Shown here in pieces: positions 34,149 through 42,447 of a DNA stretch of 64,000 nt; position 1 is the first letter of the stretch; every line of letters starts with the position of its first letter. The stretch spans positions 744,001 through 808,000 of the forward strand of contig NZ_CP136864.1 of the NCBI RefSeq assembly GCF_045689235.1, read 5' to 3'. Below the pieces are notes generated by a model, which was not told where the DNA came from, ran no database searches, and worked only from the letters and a program-made list of their open reading frames with translations. The position numbers were made by a program, and so were the translations under genes. The stretch comes from Congregibacter variabilis. Lineage in GTDB: Bacteria; Pseudomonadota; Gammaproteobacteria; Pseudomonadales; Halieaceae.

Positions 34149-35242
34149 GCGCCTTGGCTCCCATCTGGACCCTGCATATGCAGTGTCCGCGTGGGAAACG
34201 CGATATCCGCGCCATGTGCATGAACTATTTCAAGAACTCTGAGCAATACATCCTGCTTCACACCGTGATACTCCACCCAATTGGTCGTTCGGGTATGGCA
34301 ATACAAAAAGCAGTCCAGGGAGGACCCGCCAAAAGACTCAAAATTAACAATGATCGTTTGATCGGTATCAATGGCCTCGTGCGTCTGAAGCATCTCCCGG
34401 ACGGCATCCACCACAGGCGCAAGAGAGCGGCTATCCTCATAGCGCAAACCAAATTTTTCGTAAATTCGGCGATTGAGCATCCGCGACGGATTCTCAATCA
34501 CAATCTGACTGAAGACGGAGTTGGGAACATACAGCGGACGCTTATCGAAGGTGCGAATACGCGTCACACGCCAGCCAATATCCTCTACGGTACCCTCCAG
34601 AGCGCGGTCTGGAGAGCGTACCCAGTCTCCAATCGTGAAAGGGCGATCCATGTAGATTCCGATACCGCCAAAGAAGTTGGCCAACAAGTCCTTTGCTGCA
34701 AAGCCAACGGCGATCCCTCCGATGCCACCGAAGGCCAATAGCCCGGACACCGATACGCCCAGTGTCTGCAGCAGCATCAACGCGGTGATAAGCCACAGTG
34801 CGACTCGCAAAAGGCGCGCCGTTGAACGCACGGTCGCTTTATCAACCGAAGCACCGTCCGAAAACTTGGCAAGCACCACCTGCTCTTCGACGTTCGCGAT
34901 TAGACGATGCAAAAACCAGGGCACAAGCAGCACCAAAGAGGCGTGCAGTGTTGTCAGAGCTATGCCACGCACAGATGCCAGCGCCGGCAACAACGCGAAC
35001 AGCAGCGTGACAAGCAAGAGCCACCAGGCAAGCTTGGCCGGAGCCGCCAGTGCCGTCACAAAAGCGTCGTCCCACTGCTGCTTTGACTGCTCGGCCAGAC
35101 GATGCAGCCGATTAAACACAGCCCCGATGACCCACTGCCCCACAAGCGCAATGAGCAGCAGCCCCCCTATCGCTACCCAAACCCAAGGTAGGTTCAGGCT
35201 ATTAGCAACGTGAGCGAAAGCAACAGTGAGTTGTGATTCCAT
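34145..35242 (-). CDS. MscS-family small-conductance mechanosensitive channel
   Basis: Several N-terminal helices (VAIGGLLLIALVGQWVIGAVF, AWWLLLVTLLFALLPALA, TLHASLVLLVPWFLHRLI, ALWLITALMLLQTLG) lead to the pore-lining TM3 with its Gly/Ala pattern (LLAFGGIGGIAVGFAAKDLLANFFGG). The beta domain (FTIGDWVRSPDRALEGTVEDIGWRVTRIRTFDKRPLYVPNS) spans about 215-255. At 365 aa it is longer than E. coli MscS and closer to YnaI/MscM types. Its role would be osmotic protection. Confidence 0.92.
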   Translation of the reverse strand: MESQLTVAFAHVANSLNLPWVWVAIGGLLLIALVGQWVIGAVFNRLHRLAEQSKQQWDDAFVTALAAPAKLAWWLLLVTLLFALLPALASVRGIALTTLHASLVLLVPWFLHRLIANVEEQVVLAKFSDGASVDKATVRSTARLLRVALWLITALMLLQTLGVSVSGLLAFGGIGGIAVGFAAKDLLANFFGGIGIYMDRPFTIGDWVRSPDRALEGTVEDIGWRVTRIRTFDKRPLYVPNSVFSQIVIENPSRMLNRRIYEKFGLRYEDSRSLAPVVDAVREMLQTHEAIDTDQTIIVNFESFGGSSLDCFLYCHTRTTNWVEYHGVKQDVLLRVLEIVHAHGADIAFPTRTLHMQGPDGSQGA

Positions 35243-35486
35243 GTCGGTCCTGACTGCCGTTTAGACTATTTGAGCATGTGGAAAATGTCGTTAAGACGCC
35301 GAAAGTATAACAGCGCGGCACTGAGCTAAGATCATTTGTACGCCAGCAGGTCCAAGTTCTTGAATCCCCTCAATTCATAAAAAAGTAGTATGGGTATTGC
35401 CAAAGCCAAGCGACTTAGACCGCGTATTTTACAACTGGAAACTCCCCTATTTACTGTTAGCTTTAAGAACTCCAGGGAGAAAAACT

Positions 35487-35804
35487 ATGAGCCAATTTGT
35501 TCCAAAACTGGGGCGCTGGTACCAGGACCGCGAGACTAGCCAGCTGTTTGAAGTCGTGTCCCTGGATATGGACGATGCCAATATCCAGGTTCAGTATCTC
35601 GATGGTGAACTCGCCGATTTTGACCTTGATGTCTGGGCGCAGATGAACCTGGCTATCGCAGCAGCCCCTGAAGACTGGCGCAGTGCTTTTGAGTTGGACG
35701 GTGCTGACGAAATTGATCCGGACGCGGCTATGCATCCCCTGCAGTGGGCTAATCCTCTGTCAAACATAGAGCCTGAAACAATCCTGGGGCTGGACGACTT
35801 CTAA
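35487..35804 (+). CDS. Small acidic conserved protein (105 aa)
   Basis: The ATG at 35487 has GGGAG upstream; the longer reading from 35397 has no site. The protein is strongly acidic, with an N-terminal Tudor/SH3-like beta segment (LGRWYQDRETSQLFEVVSLDMDDANIQVQYLDGELADFDLDVW) and a helical tail (EDWRSAFELDGADEIDPD). Such small proteins occur near lexA in related bacteria (I recall a DUF6763-type family, not verified). The function is unknown. Nothing clear was found in the 244 bases upstream. Confidence 0.7.
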   Translation: MSQFVPKLGRWYQDRETSQLFEVVSLDMDDANIQVQYLDGELADFDLDVWAQMNLAIAAAPEDWRSAFELDGADEIDPDAAMHPLQWANPLSNIEPETILGLDDF

Positions 35805-35834
35805 ATCACAGCAAGCGGCTGATTAAGGTAACGG

Positions 35835-35886
35835 TTGCCCCTACGTCTTTACTGTATATAATCACAGGCACTGTATGAATTCACAG
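35835..35886 (+). promoter_or_regulatory. lexA promoter with two SOS boxes
   Basis: TTGCCC (35835-35840), a 16-base spacer and TATAAT (35857-35862) form the promoter. Two LexA boxes of the CTG-N10-CAG form are present: 35852-35867 and 35871-35886. The first covers the -10 and the second the start region; their centres are 19 bp apart, as in E. coli lexA. This shows autorepression by LexA. Confidence 0.85.
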
Positions 35887-35893
35887 GTGTCTT

Positions 35894-36496
35894 ATGCTCA
35901 AGCTAACAGCTCGCCAGGAACAGGTCCTGGATGTCATCCGCCGCCATATCGGCGACAGCGGCATGCCCCCTACCCGAGCTGATATTGCTCGAGAGCTCGG
36001 TTTCAAGTCGGCTAACGCTGCCGAAGAACATTTGAAAGCCCTGGCACGTAAAGGCGCCATTGAGATCATTCCCGGGGCCTCTCGCGGAATTCGCTTACCC
36101 GAAGACAGCGGCCTGCCCATTATCGGTCGCGTCGCCGCCGGAGAACCCATACTGGCTGCAGAGCATGTGGAAGAACACTGCGCCGTGGATCCATCTTTGT
36201 TTCACCCGCCGGCCGACTATCTCTTGCGGGTGCAAGGCGACAGTATGATCAATGTAGGTATACACGATGGTGACCTGCTCGCTGTGCACAGCACGCCGGT
36301 CGCGGATAATGGAGCCATTGTGGTGGCCAGAATTGACGACGAAGTCACCGTAAAGCGCTTAAAGCGCGGTCGCGACAAACGCCACCTTCAGTTGCTGCCA
36401 GAGAATGACGCTCTGTCGCCTATCGACGTCGATCTGGCGCAAAGCAGCTTTGCTATTGAGGGTCTGAGCGTAGGAGTCATCCGCCGCTCGCTCTGA
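35894..36496 (+). CDS. lexA: SOS repressor LexA
   Basis: LexA represses DNA-damage genes and cleaves itself when RecA is activated. A winged-helix N-terminus (LTARQEQVLDVIRRHIGDSGMPPTRADIARELGF) is followed by the cleavage site A82-G83 in VAAGEP, the catalytic serine S117 in GDSM and lysine K154 in VTVKRL. The length of 200 aa is typical. Only 7 bases separate the second SOS box from the start codon. No sulA follows, unlike in Pseudomonas. Confidence 0.98.
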   Translation: MLKLTARQEQVLDVIRRHIGDSGMPPTRADIARELGFKSANAAEEHLKALARKGAIEIIPGASRGIRLPEDSGLPIIGRVAAGEPILAAEHVEEHCAVDPSLFHPPADYLLRVQGDSMINVGIHDGDLLAVHSTPVADNGAIVVARIDDEVTVKRLKRGRDKRHLQLLPENDALSPIDVDLAQSSFAIEGLSVGVIRRSL

Positions 36497-36543
36497 CTCA
36501 AAGAGCAGCCGGCTGCAGCGATAAAAGAGTGCGAGGGGCTTCA

Positions 36544-36587
36544 GGGCACCGTCCGGGCTTGATAACAAGCGCCATCAAACGGTGCCT
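36544..36587. terminator. Nested hairpin between lexA and the convergent small gene
   Basis: GGCACCGT (36545-36552) pairs with ACGGTGCC (36579-36586), and an inner GCTTG-ATAA-CAAGC hairpin sits at 36557-36570. The structure lies 48 bases after the lexA stop and 55 before the end of the convergent gene. It lacks a clean U-tract, so terminator function is only suggested. Confidence 0.3.
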
Positions 36588-36641
36588 CAGCAGGGCCTTC
36601 TTCACCGCGACCAGTGCAGATGCAGCTGGCGACCTCCCGAT

Positions 36642-36896
36642 TTAATGCAGGGTTCGGGGGGCAGTCTGGGTGGGCTCAGTTTCTACCTCGACGTCCGTCT
36701 GTTCCGCGATCTGTGCGGCAGCCTGAATACCGGCTTGGATCATGGCTTTCGCCACCTCCAACCCCTGATCCAGAATATACATACGGGATTCGTCAGAGAA
36801 GCTGATGGTCACGAGGGGCTCGCTGTCATCATCAGCACGTTGTAGCACTATGTCGCCATCACCGAGATCAACGATCTCGAGCAAAGATGTAGGCAC
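36642..36896 (-). CDS. Small conserved protein (84 aa, unknown)
   Basis: A GTG start at 36896 (read MPTSLLEIVDLGDGDIVLQRADDD) is preferred over the upstream TTG because AGAGG lies 7 bases before it and the reading matches what I recall of Pseudomonas homologues between lexA and topA. It has a beta-rich N-terminal half, then a helix with GLEVAKAMIQAGIQAAAQIAEQ and an acidic, Thr-rich tail. Its function is unknown. Confidence 0.7.
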   Translation of the reverse strand: MPTSLLEIVDLGDGDIVLQRADDDSEPLVTISFSDESRMYILDQGLEVAKAMIQAGIQAAAQIAEQTDVEVETEPTQTAPRTLH

Positions 36897-36989
36897 GCAG
36901 TAACCTCTTAAGGAGAGTTGCAAGGCAATGTTAGCAGTCCTGTTCCCCCAGTCACAAGTGGCCCCAAGTTCGACTGAAAAAAACGCAGG

Positions 36990-37478
36990 CTAATATTCTG
37001 CCAAAGAATCATCCATACGGCTCATAATCGCTGTTAACGCGTCAGCCCAGGCGAGCACGACGGCATAACCCAGGGGCTCACGATCACTTACCAGCAGACC
37101 TTGCGAAGCTCCACGCCCCGCCGCCACCGGACCGTCATACCCGGCCTCAGGCTCACCCGCAAGAAGCTGAGCCAGCCATCCGGTATTTTCCAGTTGAGAA
37201 AACTCAGCTAACTCAGGGATCAGCGCCTTGCCTGCTGGTGGCGCAGGTAAATCACGAGTACTTCCGGGAAGATCAGCGGCAAGCGAATCGTCAACGCCTG
37301 ACACCGACAGGAGGAACCAACCATAAGCGTCCCGAAGATGCAGGCGCACCGCAGGAACAAATGCGCCTATGAGCACGGACTCGGCGTGTCTCGCCTCTAC
37401 TCTTAAACGGTCCCAGGCTTCGAGGAGGATGCGAGCGCGATACAACGCACGGTTAGCCTCACCTCTGGTCCGCGGCAA
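36990..37478 (-). CDS. DUF6586-like protein downstream of topA (162 aa)
   Basis: It begins with TTG at 37478, three bases after the topA stop, with GAGG about 11 bases upstream inside topA; no better in-frame start exists. The helical N-terminus (ANRALYRARILLEAWDRL, AFVPAVRLHLRDAYGWFLLSV) and C-terminal helix (LGYAVVLAWADALTAIMSRMDDSL) match a family seen between lexA and topA in Pseudomonas. The function is unknown; co-transcription with topA is likely. Confidence 0.7.
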   Translation of the reverse strand: MPRTRGEANRALYRARILLEAWDRLRVEARHAESVLIGAFVPAVRLHLRDAYGWFLLSVSGVDDSLAADLPGSTRDLPAPPAGKALIPELAEFSQLENTGWLAQLLAGEPEAGYDGPVAAGRGASQGLLVSDREPLGYAVVLAWADALTAIMSRMDDSLAEY

Positions 37479-37481
37479 AAC

Positions 37482-40208
37482 TCAGGACGCCTCAGAGCTC
37501 GCGGCCTTTGCTTTGGTTTTTGCCTTTACTTTAGCCTTGGCCTTGGTCTTTGCCTTGGCTTTGGCCTTTGGCTTGCGCTTGGGCGCCTCTTGCACCTGCC
37601 AGCGCCCACCATCGTAGAACGCCTTCCAGCCCGTCGCTTTGCCGTCTTCTTCGGTCATCACATACTGTTCTTTGGTTTTTCGGCTATAGCGAATCTGCGC
37701 AGGATTGCCGTCTCCGTCCTCGGTTGGTGCGTCAAACAAAAACGTGTATTTGGGGTCGATTTCGGCCGTGTGGGGCAGCAGTTCCCGCACCAGTGGCGCG
37801 CGGGTTTCACGATGTTTGGGAAACTGGCTCGCAGCCAGGAAGAGCCCGGCCGCTCCATCGCGGAGCACGTAGTGGTCTTCTACCTTATCGCAGATCAGCT
37901 CCGGCATTTGCACGGGATCCATCTTGGGCGGCGCCGGCTCACCACTTCGAAGCAGCTTTCTGGTGTTTTTACACTCGCTATTCGTACAACCAAAATACTT
38001 GCCAAAACGCCCGGTCTTGAGCTGCATTTCATTACTGCACTTGTCGCATTCCAGGATGGGGCCGTCGTATCCCTTAATCTTGTACTTGCCTAGCTCCACC
38101 TCAAAACCGGAGCAATCAGGATTGTTGCCACAAACGTGCAGCTTTCGCTCCTCGTCGATGAGGTAGCTATCCATTGCCGCGTTGCATGTTTTGCAACGGT
38201 GCTTGCTACGAAGGAGCCGTGATTCTGCCTCGTCATCGGCATCAACGTCGACGACGTCATCCCCGGAAATCAGATTGACGGTTTCCTTGCAGCGCTCTTT
38301 CGGTGGCAATGCGTAGCCAGAACAGCCAAGGAAAACTCCGGTGCTCGCTGTGCGAATCTGCATGGGACGACCGCAGGCTTTGCAGGGAATATCTGTCATC
38401 GTCGGCGCGTTGGACTGCATACCCTCAGGCTCAGGCAGCTCCGCCCGCTGCACCCGCTGCTTGAAGTCACCGTAAAAATTGTCGAGCAGCTGACGCCAGT
38501 CCAGCTTACCGTCGGCAACCGAGTCCAGGTTCTCTTCCATGCTGGCGGTAAAGCCATAGTCCAGAAGATCACTGAAGCTGTTCTCCAGTCGATCGGTGAC
38601 GATTTCACCCATTTTCTCGGCGTAGAACCGACGATTCTCTAATCGCACGTATCCGCGATCCTGAATCGTAGAAATAATCGATGCGTAGGTGGATGGACGC
38701 CCTATTCCGCGCTTCTCCAGCTCGCTCACCAGTTTGGCTTCGCCGTAACGCGATGGTGGAGCGGTGAAGTGCTGAGCAGGTTCCAGAGTCACCAACTTGA
38801 GGGCATCACCCTTTGACAGGTCAGGCAGCACCGTGTCTTCAGCTTTGCGCCCCTGGGTTGGTTGCACCCGCGTGTAGCCGTCAAAGCGCACGATACGGCC
38901 CCGAGTGGTCAGATGAAAATCTCCGGCGCTAACGGTAATCGTAGTAGAGGTGTACTCTGCAGCCGGCATCTGCCCGGCCACAAACTGACGCCAGATCAGT
39001 TCGTACAAACGCTCAGCATCGCGCTCCATGTTCTGCAAATGCCCCTGAAGCACATTGACGTCTGACGGACGAATGGCTTCGTGAGCCTCTTGCGCGTTAT
39101 CACTGGAGGAATACCGTGCGGCCTCATCGGGCAAATACTGCTTGGGAAAGTTACCTTTGATGTAATCCCGGCAGGCAGCAACCGCGTCCGCGCTCAAATT
39201 TGTTGAATCCGTTCGCATGTAAGTGATGTAACCCGCTTCGTAGAGTCGCTGGGCCAGCATCATGGTTTTCTTCACGCTAAAGCTCAGTCGGGTACTTGCC
39301 GCCTGCTGAAGCGTCGAGGTGATAAACGGAGCCGGTGGCTTGGAGCGCGTAGGCTTGTCTTCGCGATCACTGACAACATAGTCAGCTTCAGCAAGGGCAT
39401 CACGCGCGGCCATGGCGTCTTTTTCGTTGTCAGGGCGGAATTTTTCGCCCCGCAGACGACGAACCTCAAAACGCGCTTTTTCTGCAGCGCTATTTTCCAG
39501 CTCAGCATGGATCTCCCAATACTCTTCCGGAATAAAAGCTCGAATCTCTTTTTCACGCTCAACAATCAAGCGCACCGCCACCGATTGCACACGTCCCGCA
39601 GAGAGACCTCGAGCCACTTTGGCCCATAGCAAAGGCGACACCATGTAACCCACAACACGATCCAGAAAACGCCGAGCCTGCTGGGCATTTACCCGCGCCT
39701 GATCAATTCTCGATGGCTGGGAAAAAGCCTCCTGAATCGCCTTTTTGGTGATTTCGTTAAAGACCACGCGCTGATACCGGTCATCATCACCGCCTATCGC
39801 CTCACGCAAATGCCATGCAATAGCCTCACCCTCGCGATCAAGGTCAGTCGCCAGATACACGGTGTCGGAAGTCTCCGCGAGCTTACGCAATTCAGAAACA
39901 ACTTTTTCTTTGCCGGGTAAGATCTCATAGTTCGCTGCCCAGCCTTCTTCTGGATCGATGCCCATACGCCGCACAAGCTGCTCTCGCGCTCTTTGCTTTT
40001 TCTGTACCGCCTTTTCGTCCGGAGACATTTTTCGGGTCTGAGCGGCCTTGGCAGCGCGCTCCTTGGCGTCTGTTGTTTTTGCAGAACCGGCGGTAGGAAG
40101 ATCACGAATGTGGCCCACACTGGACTTCACAACAAAGTCATTGCCCAGATACTTATTGATAGTCCGGGCCTTTGCAGGTGACTCGACGATGACGAGAGAT
40201 TTACCCAT
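37482..40208 (-). CDS. topA: DNA topoisomerase I
   Basis: This type IA enzyme relaxes negative supercoils. The Toprim domain (VIVESPAKARTINKYLG, TDLDREGEAIAWHL) and active-site tyrosine Y330 in ITYMRTDST are intact. Three C4 zinc fingers follow (CKACGRPM, CKTCNAAM, CDKCSNEM), then a TopoI C-terminal domain. The last roughly 30 residues are an almost pure Lys-Ala repeat tail (KAKAKAKTKAKAKVKAKTK), a DNA-binding extension seen in several marine bacteria. The length of 908 aa is slightly longer than in E. coli because of this tail. Confidence 0.98.
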   Translation of the reverse strand: MGKSLVIVESPAKARTINKYLGNDFVVKSSVGHIRDLPTAGSAKTTDAKERAAKAAQTRKMSPDEKAVQKKQRAREQLVRRMGIDPEEGWAANYEILPGKEKVVSELRKLAETSDTVYLATDLDREGEAIAWHLREAIGGDDDRYQRVVFNEITKKAIQEAFSQPSRIDQARVNAQQARRFLDRVVGYMVSPLLWAKVARGLSAGRVQSVAVRLIVEREKEIRAFIPEEYWEIHAELENSAAEKARFEVRRLRGEKFRPDNEKDAMAARDALAEADYVVSDREDKPTRSKPPAPFITSTLQQAASTRLSFSVKKTMMLAQRLYEAGYITYMRTDSTNLSADAVAACRDYIKGNFPKQYLPDEAARYSSSDNAQEAHEAIRPSDVNVLQGHLQNMERDAERLYELIWRQFVAGQMPAAEYTSTTITVSAGDFHLTTRGRIVRFDGYTRVQPTQGRKAEDTVLPDLSKGDALKLVTLEPAQHFTAPPSRYGEAKLVSELEKRGIGRPSTYASIISTIQDRGYVRLENRRFYAEKMGEIVTDRLENSFSDLLDYGFTASMEENLDSVADGKLDWRQLLDNFYGDFKQRVQRAELPEPEGMQSNAPTMTDIPCKACGRPMQIRTASTGVFLGCSGYALPPKERCKETVNLISGDDVVDVDADDEAESRLLRSKHRCKTCNAAMDSYLIDEERKLHVCGNNPDCSGFEVELGKYKIKGYDGPILECDKCSNEMQLKTGRFGKYFGCTNSECKNTRKLLRSGEPAPPKMDPVQMPELICDKVEDHYVLRDGAAGLFLAASQFPKHRETRAPLVRELLPHTAEIDPKYTFLFDAPTEDGDGNPAQIRYSRKTKEQYVMTEEDGKATGWKAFYDGGRWQVQEAPKRKPKAKAKAKTKAKAKVKAKTKAKAASSEAS

Positions 40209-40283
40209 AGGGGTTTAGAGCCTGTTGTTAAAAGTTAAAGAGCGGAGCTTTTCAAGGGCCGCCGAAATGTATGGAGGGGCGCA

Positions 40284-40312
40284 TATATATAGGCCTGTCG
40301 TGGCCCGGTCAA
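40284..40312 (-). promoter_or_regulatory. topA promoter
   Basis: TTGACC (40312-40307), a 17-base spacer and TATATA (40289-40284, within an alternating TATATATA run) lie about 75 bases upstream of topA. The alternating TA run at the -10 may make opening sensitive to supercoiling, which would fit topA control. Confidence 0.6.
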
Positions 40313-40324
40313 GGGAACCCGTCT

Positions 40325-40783
40325 TTACGAAGGTACAAGATCATCCTTCCACTGGTTCAATAACACGGCAATTTCGCGCACCAGAGTTTCATCGCCCAAC
40401 TCCTGCCAAAACACTCCGCAGCTCTCATCAGAAACCCCAATCGCCAGTATTGAGTCGGGCAGTTTACTTGCGATCGTCGGCGGCTCCAGACGCCCGGGGC
40501 GGCTACTCCACTGGCCTCTTTCCCGGTACCAGGCCTGCCGCTCTCGCCTTGTCTTTCGGGATGCCGGCAGGCGCAGGCCATAGTAGAGCACCTGCCGCTC
40601 GGAGGCCGACAGACGTTCCAAACGCTCCTGACCCAGGGGAAGATCCCTGAATTCCACAAACAGTCCCGCCAAGGCAGCTGATTCACGCAGCAGGGCCTGA
40701 TGGCGCTGGCGCTTGGTGGGCATGAAATGCCACAGGGGAGCCAGCGCCAACAGGACAATCAAAATAATAATGCCGTATGTCAC
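40325..40783 (-). CDS. Membrane-anchored protein of unknown function (152 aa)
   Basis: A GTG start at 40783 has AGGAG 8 bases upstream. One N-terminal helix (YGIIILIVLLALAPLWHF) anchors a basic helical cytoplasmic part (TKRQRHQALLRESAALAGLFVEFRDLPLGQERLERLSASERQVLYYGLRL) and a small C-terminal domain. A similar preprotein-like gene upstream of topA occurs in relatives. The function is unknown. Its stop adjoins the topA -35. Confidence 0.65.
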   Translation of the reverse strand: MTYGIIILIVLLALAPLWHFMPTKRQRHQALLRESAALAGLFVEFRDLPLGQERLERLSASERQVLYYGLRLPASRKTRRERQAWYRERGQWSSRPGRLEPPTIASKLPDSILAIGVSDESCGVFWQELGDETLVREIAVLLNQWKDDLVPS

Positions 40784-40820
40784 CCAAAACTCCTGCGATC
40801 TATTGATCTATTCGATGTTT

Positions 40821-40834
40821 TTGACGCAAATCAC
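40821..40834 (+). promoter_or_regulatory. Possible ANR/FNR box upstream of uspA
   Basis: TTGACGCAAATCAC matches the FNR/ANR half-site pattern TTGAT-N4-ATCAA at 8 of 10 positions and resembles Pseudomonas ANR boxes (TTGAC-N4-ATCAA). It lies 90 bases before the universal stress gene, with an A/T-rich -10 candidate (GATAAT, 40849-40854) downstream. Anaerobic or low-oxygen induction of uspA-type genes is known. The spacing is not ideal. Confidence 0.35.
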
Positions 40835-40923
40835 TGTGATATAAATAAGATAATTAAAGGACGCATGCTAGCAGCCGCGCTGTGACGCATCCTAATCATC
40901 AACGCTCAGGCGTGGAGAACCTT

Positions 40924-41355
40924 ATGTCCAACTACAACAAAATTCTCATGGCCGTCGATCTCAGCGAAGACTCCGACACCGTCGCAGAACGTGCTTTAGC
41001 CATCGCGCGAAACAACGATGCCGAGTTGCACGTTATCCATGTTATCGAGCCCCTGAGCTTTGCCTACGGCGGCGATATACCCATGGACTTCTCTGGCATA
41101 CAAGACGAAATCCATCAGCAGGCCGAACAACAGCTAGCCAAGTTCGCGCTCAAGCATGGTGTGGACGAAACGCATCGACATGTCGTCCTTGGGCGACCAG
41201 AAGTGGAAATTCACTCTCTGGCCGAAGAAATCGGTGCAGGCTTAATCGTCGTTGGCAGCCACGGGCGTTACGGCCTGGCCCTGATCATGGGATCAACGGC
41301 CAACGGTGTACTCCATGGTGCCAAGTGCGACGTGCTCGCAGTACGCGTTGGCTAA
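40924..41355 (+). CDS. Universal stress protein (UspA family)
   Basis: The ATG at 40924 follows GGAGAACC; the longer reading is not supported. A single Usp domain (143 aa) has YNKILMAVDLSEDSDTVAERAL at the start, a VIEPLSFAYGG loop and the ATP-binding C-terminal G-2x-G-9x-G(S/T) motif (VVGSHGRYGLALIMGSTANGVLHGAKCDVLAVRV). It is a cytoplasmic stress-survival protein. It converges with the glutaredoxin-like gene, overlapping by 4 bases. Confidence 0.94.
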   Translation: MSNYNKILMAVDLSEDSDTVAERALAIARNNDAELHVIHVIEPLSFAYGGDIPMDFSGIQDEIHQQAEQQLAKFALKHGVDETHRHVVLGRPEVEIHSLAEEIGAGLIVVGSHGRYGLALIMGSTANGVLHGAKCDVLAVRVG

Positions 41356-41633
41356 AAGCTGCTCTGGCTCGCAAGAAAGTCCCGTAGGGTCTGCGCATTG
41401 AAGGGCCAGCGGAGTTCCTGGGCGGCGCCCGCCCCTGAGGGTGTGCCGGTGTTATGTAATACTGGAATCAACCAGCCATAGCGATCAAAGAGCGCATCAT
41501 CGTTGGCAATATCAACCACCTGCCAACGCAGATCCTTGCGGCACTTTTGCTCTTCGAGCAGCAAAGCCTGCGCCTCATCACAAAGATGACAACCGTCTGT
41601 GCTGTAGAGAATTAGAGGCACTTCGTTCATCAT
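41352..41633 (-). CDS. Glutaredoxin-like (DUF836) protein (93 aa)
   Basis: The thioredoxin-fold N-terminus LILYSTDGCHLCDEAQALL carries a CxxC motif (C-H-L-C), followed by a RWQVVDIANDDALFDRYGWLIPVL strand-helix-strand with the conserved cis-proline. A start at the double ATG 41633/41630 is preferred over the upstream one. The role is likely thiol-disulphide exchange; the substrate is unknown. It diverges from the methyltransferase gene by a short overlapping leader. Confidence 0.85.
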   Translation of the reverse strand: MMNEVPLILYSTDGCHLCDEAQALLLEEQKCRKDLRWQVVDIANDDALFDRYGWLIPVLHNTGTPSGAGAAQELRWPFNAQTLRDFLASQSSF

Positions 41634-41661
41634 TCGGCCCTTTTGGGGCCACGAGTCTAGC

Positions 41662-42447
41662 ATGAGTCAATTCCGCAAACCCGACCGTCAGGAGCGTCGA
41701 CGCTTCCTCACCGTCTATGGCCGCAAAGCTGTTCTTGAGGCGCTCGCGGACCGACAAATGGATTGTCGTATTCTGCATCTGGCAAGCAGCAATCGAAGTG
41801 GCGGAGTGTTACAGGACATCCTGGACGCCGCCCGGGCCAAAGGTCTGGAATGCAGAGAGCACAGCCGTGAGGAGTTAGCGCGTATCTCTCGCAATGGACG
41901 GCAGGATCAAGGCGTGGCACTGGACGTGTATTGCCCCGCGATGCGGGAATTAGACGACTATCTGGCCGCCCTGCCCGCCGCGCCCCAGAGACTTCTCGCC
42001 CTCGATGGCGTCACCAACCCTCAGAATATGGGCATGGTTATCCGCAGTGCGGCTGCCGCTGGCATCGATGGAGTCTTGTACGCCGATCGGGGTAACCCCG
42101 CTCTGGGACCGCTGGTGATAAAAGCCAGTGCAGGCACGGTATTCCGCGCTCCCTTGCTGAGATGCCAAACGCTGTTTCAAGCCAGTAAATCCCTGTGTCA
42201 AAACGGCTTCGCGCTGTATCGACTCCAATCCAGGGGTACACGCACATTGTTTGATGGCCAGAAGTTCGCTGACCGAGCGCTGTTCGTACTCGGCGGTGAG
42301 TCTGACGGTATCTCCAGAGAGCTCTCTGAGCTCCCCGGAGAAAACCTGTCTATCCCCATGGCAAACGGCGTGGAATCACTCAACGTTGCTGTCAGCGGCG
42401 CGCTGGTCGCCTATGTGGCCGCCACACAAAAGCCCGCCAAGGCCTAA
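41662..42447 (+). CDS. TrmH/SpoU-family rRNA 2'-O-methyltransferase (RlmB-like)
   Basis: A SPOUT enzyme with an N-terminal L30e-like substrate-binding part (VYGRKAVLEALADRQMDCRILHLA) and the knotted methyltransferase domain. Motif 1 is LALDGVTNPQNMGMVIRSAAAAG, motif 2 FVLGGESDGIS and motif 3 IPMANGVESLNVAVSGALVAY. It resembles 23S rRNA Gm2251 methyltransferase RlmB, but a tRNA or other rRNA target cannot be excluded. The length is 261 aa. It converges with the VWA gene with a 4-base overlap. Confidence 0.85.
   Translation: MSQFRKPDRQERRRFLTVYGRKAVLEALADRQMDCRILHLASSNRSGGVLQDILDAARAKGLECREHSREELARISRNGRQDQGVALDVYCPAMRELDDYLAALPAAPQRLLALDGVTNPQNMGMVIRSAAAAGIDGVLYADRGNPALGPLVIKASAGTVFRAPLLRCQTLFQASKSLCQNGFALYRLQSRGTRTLFDGQKFADRALFVLGGESDGISRELSELPGENLSIPMANGVESLNVAVSGALVAYVAATQKPAKA

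Noticed and set aside
37495..37580. Short tandem repeat at the topA 3' end as a possible CRISPR or mini-satellite
   Set aside because: Units are irregular, without spacers, and encode the Lys-Ala tail in frame.
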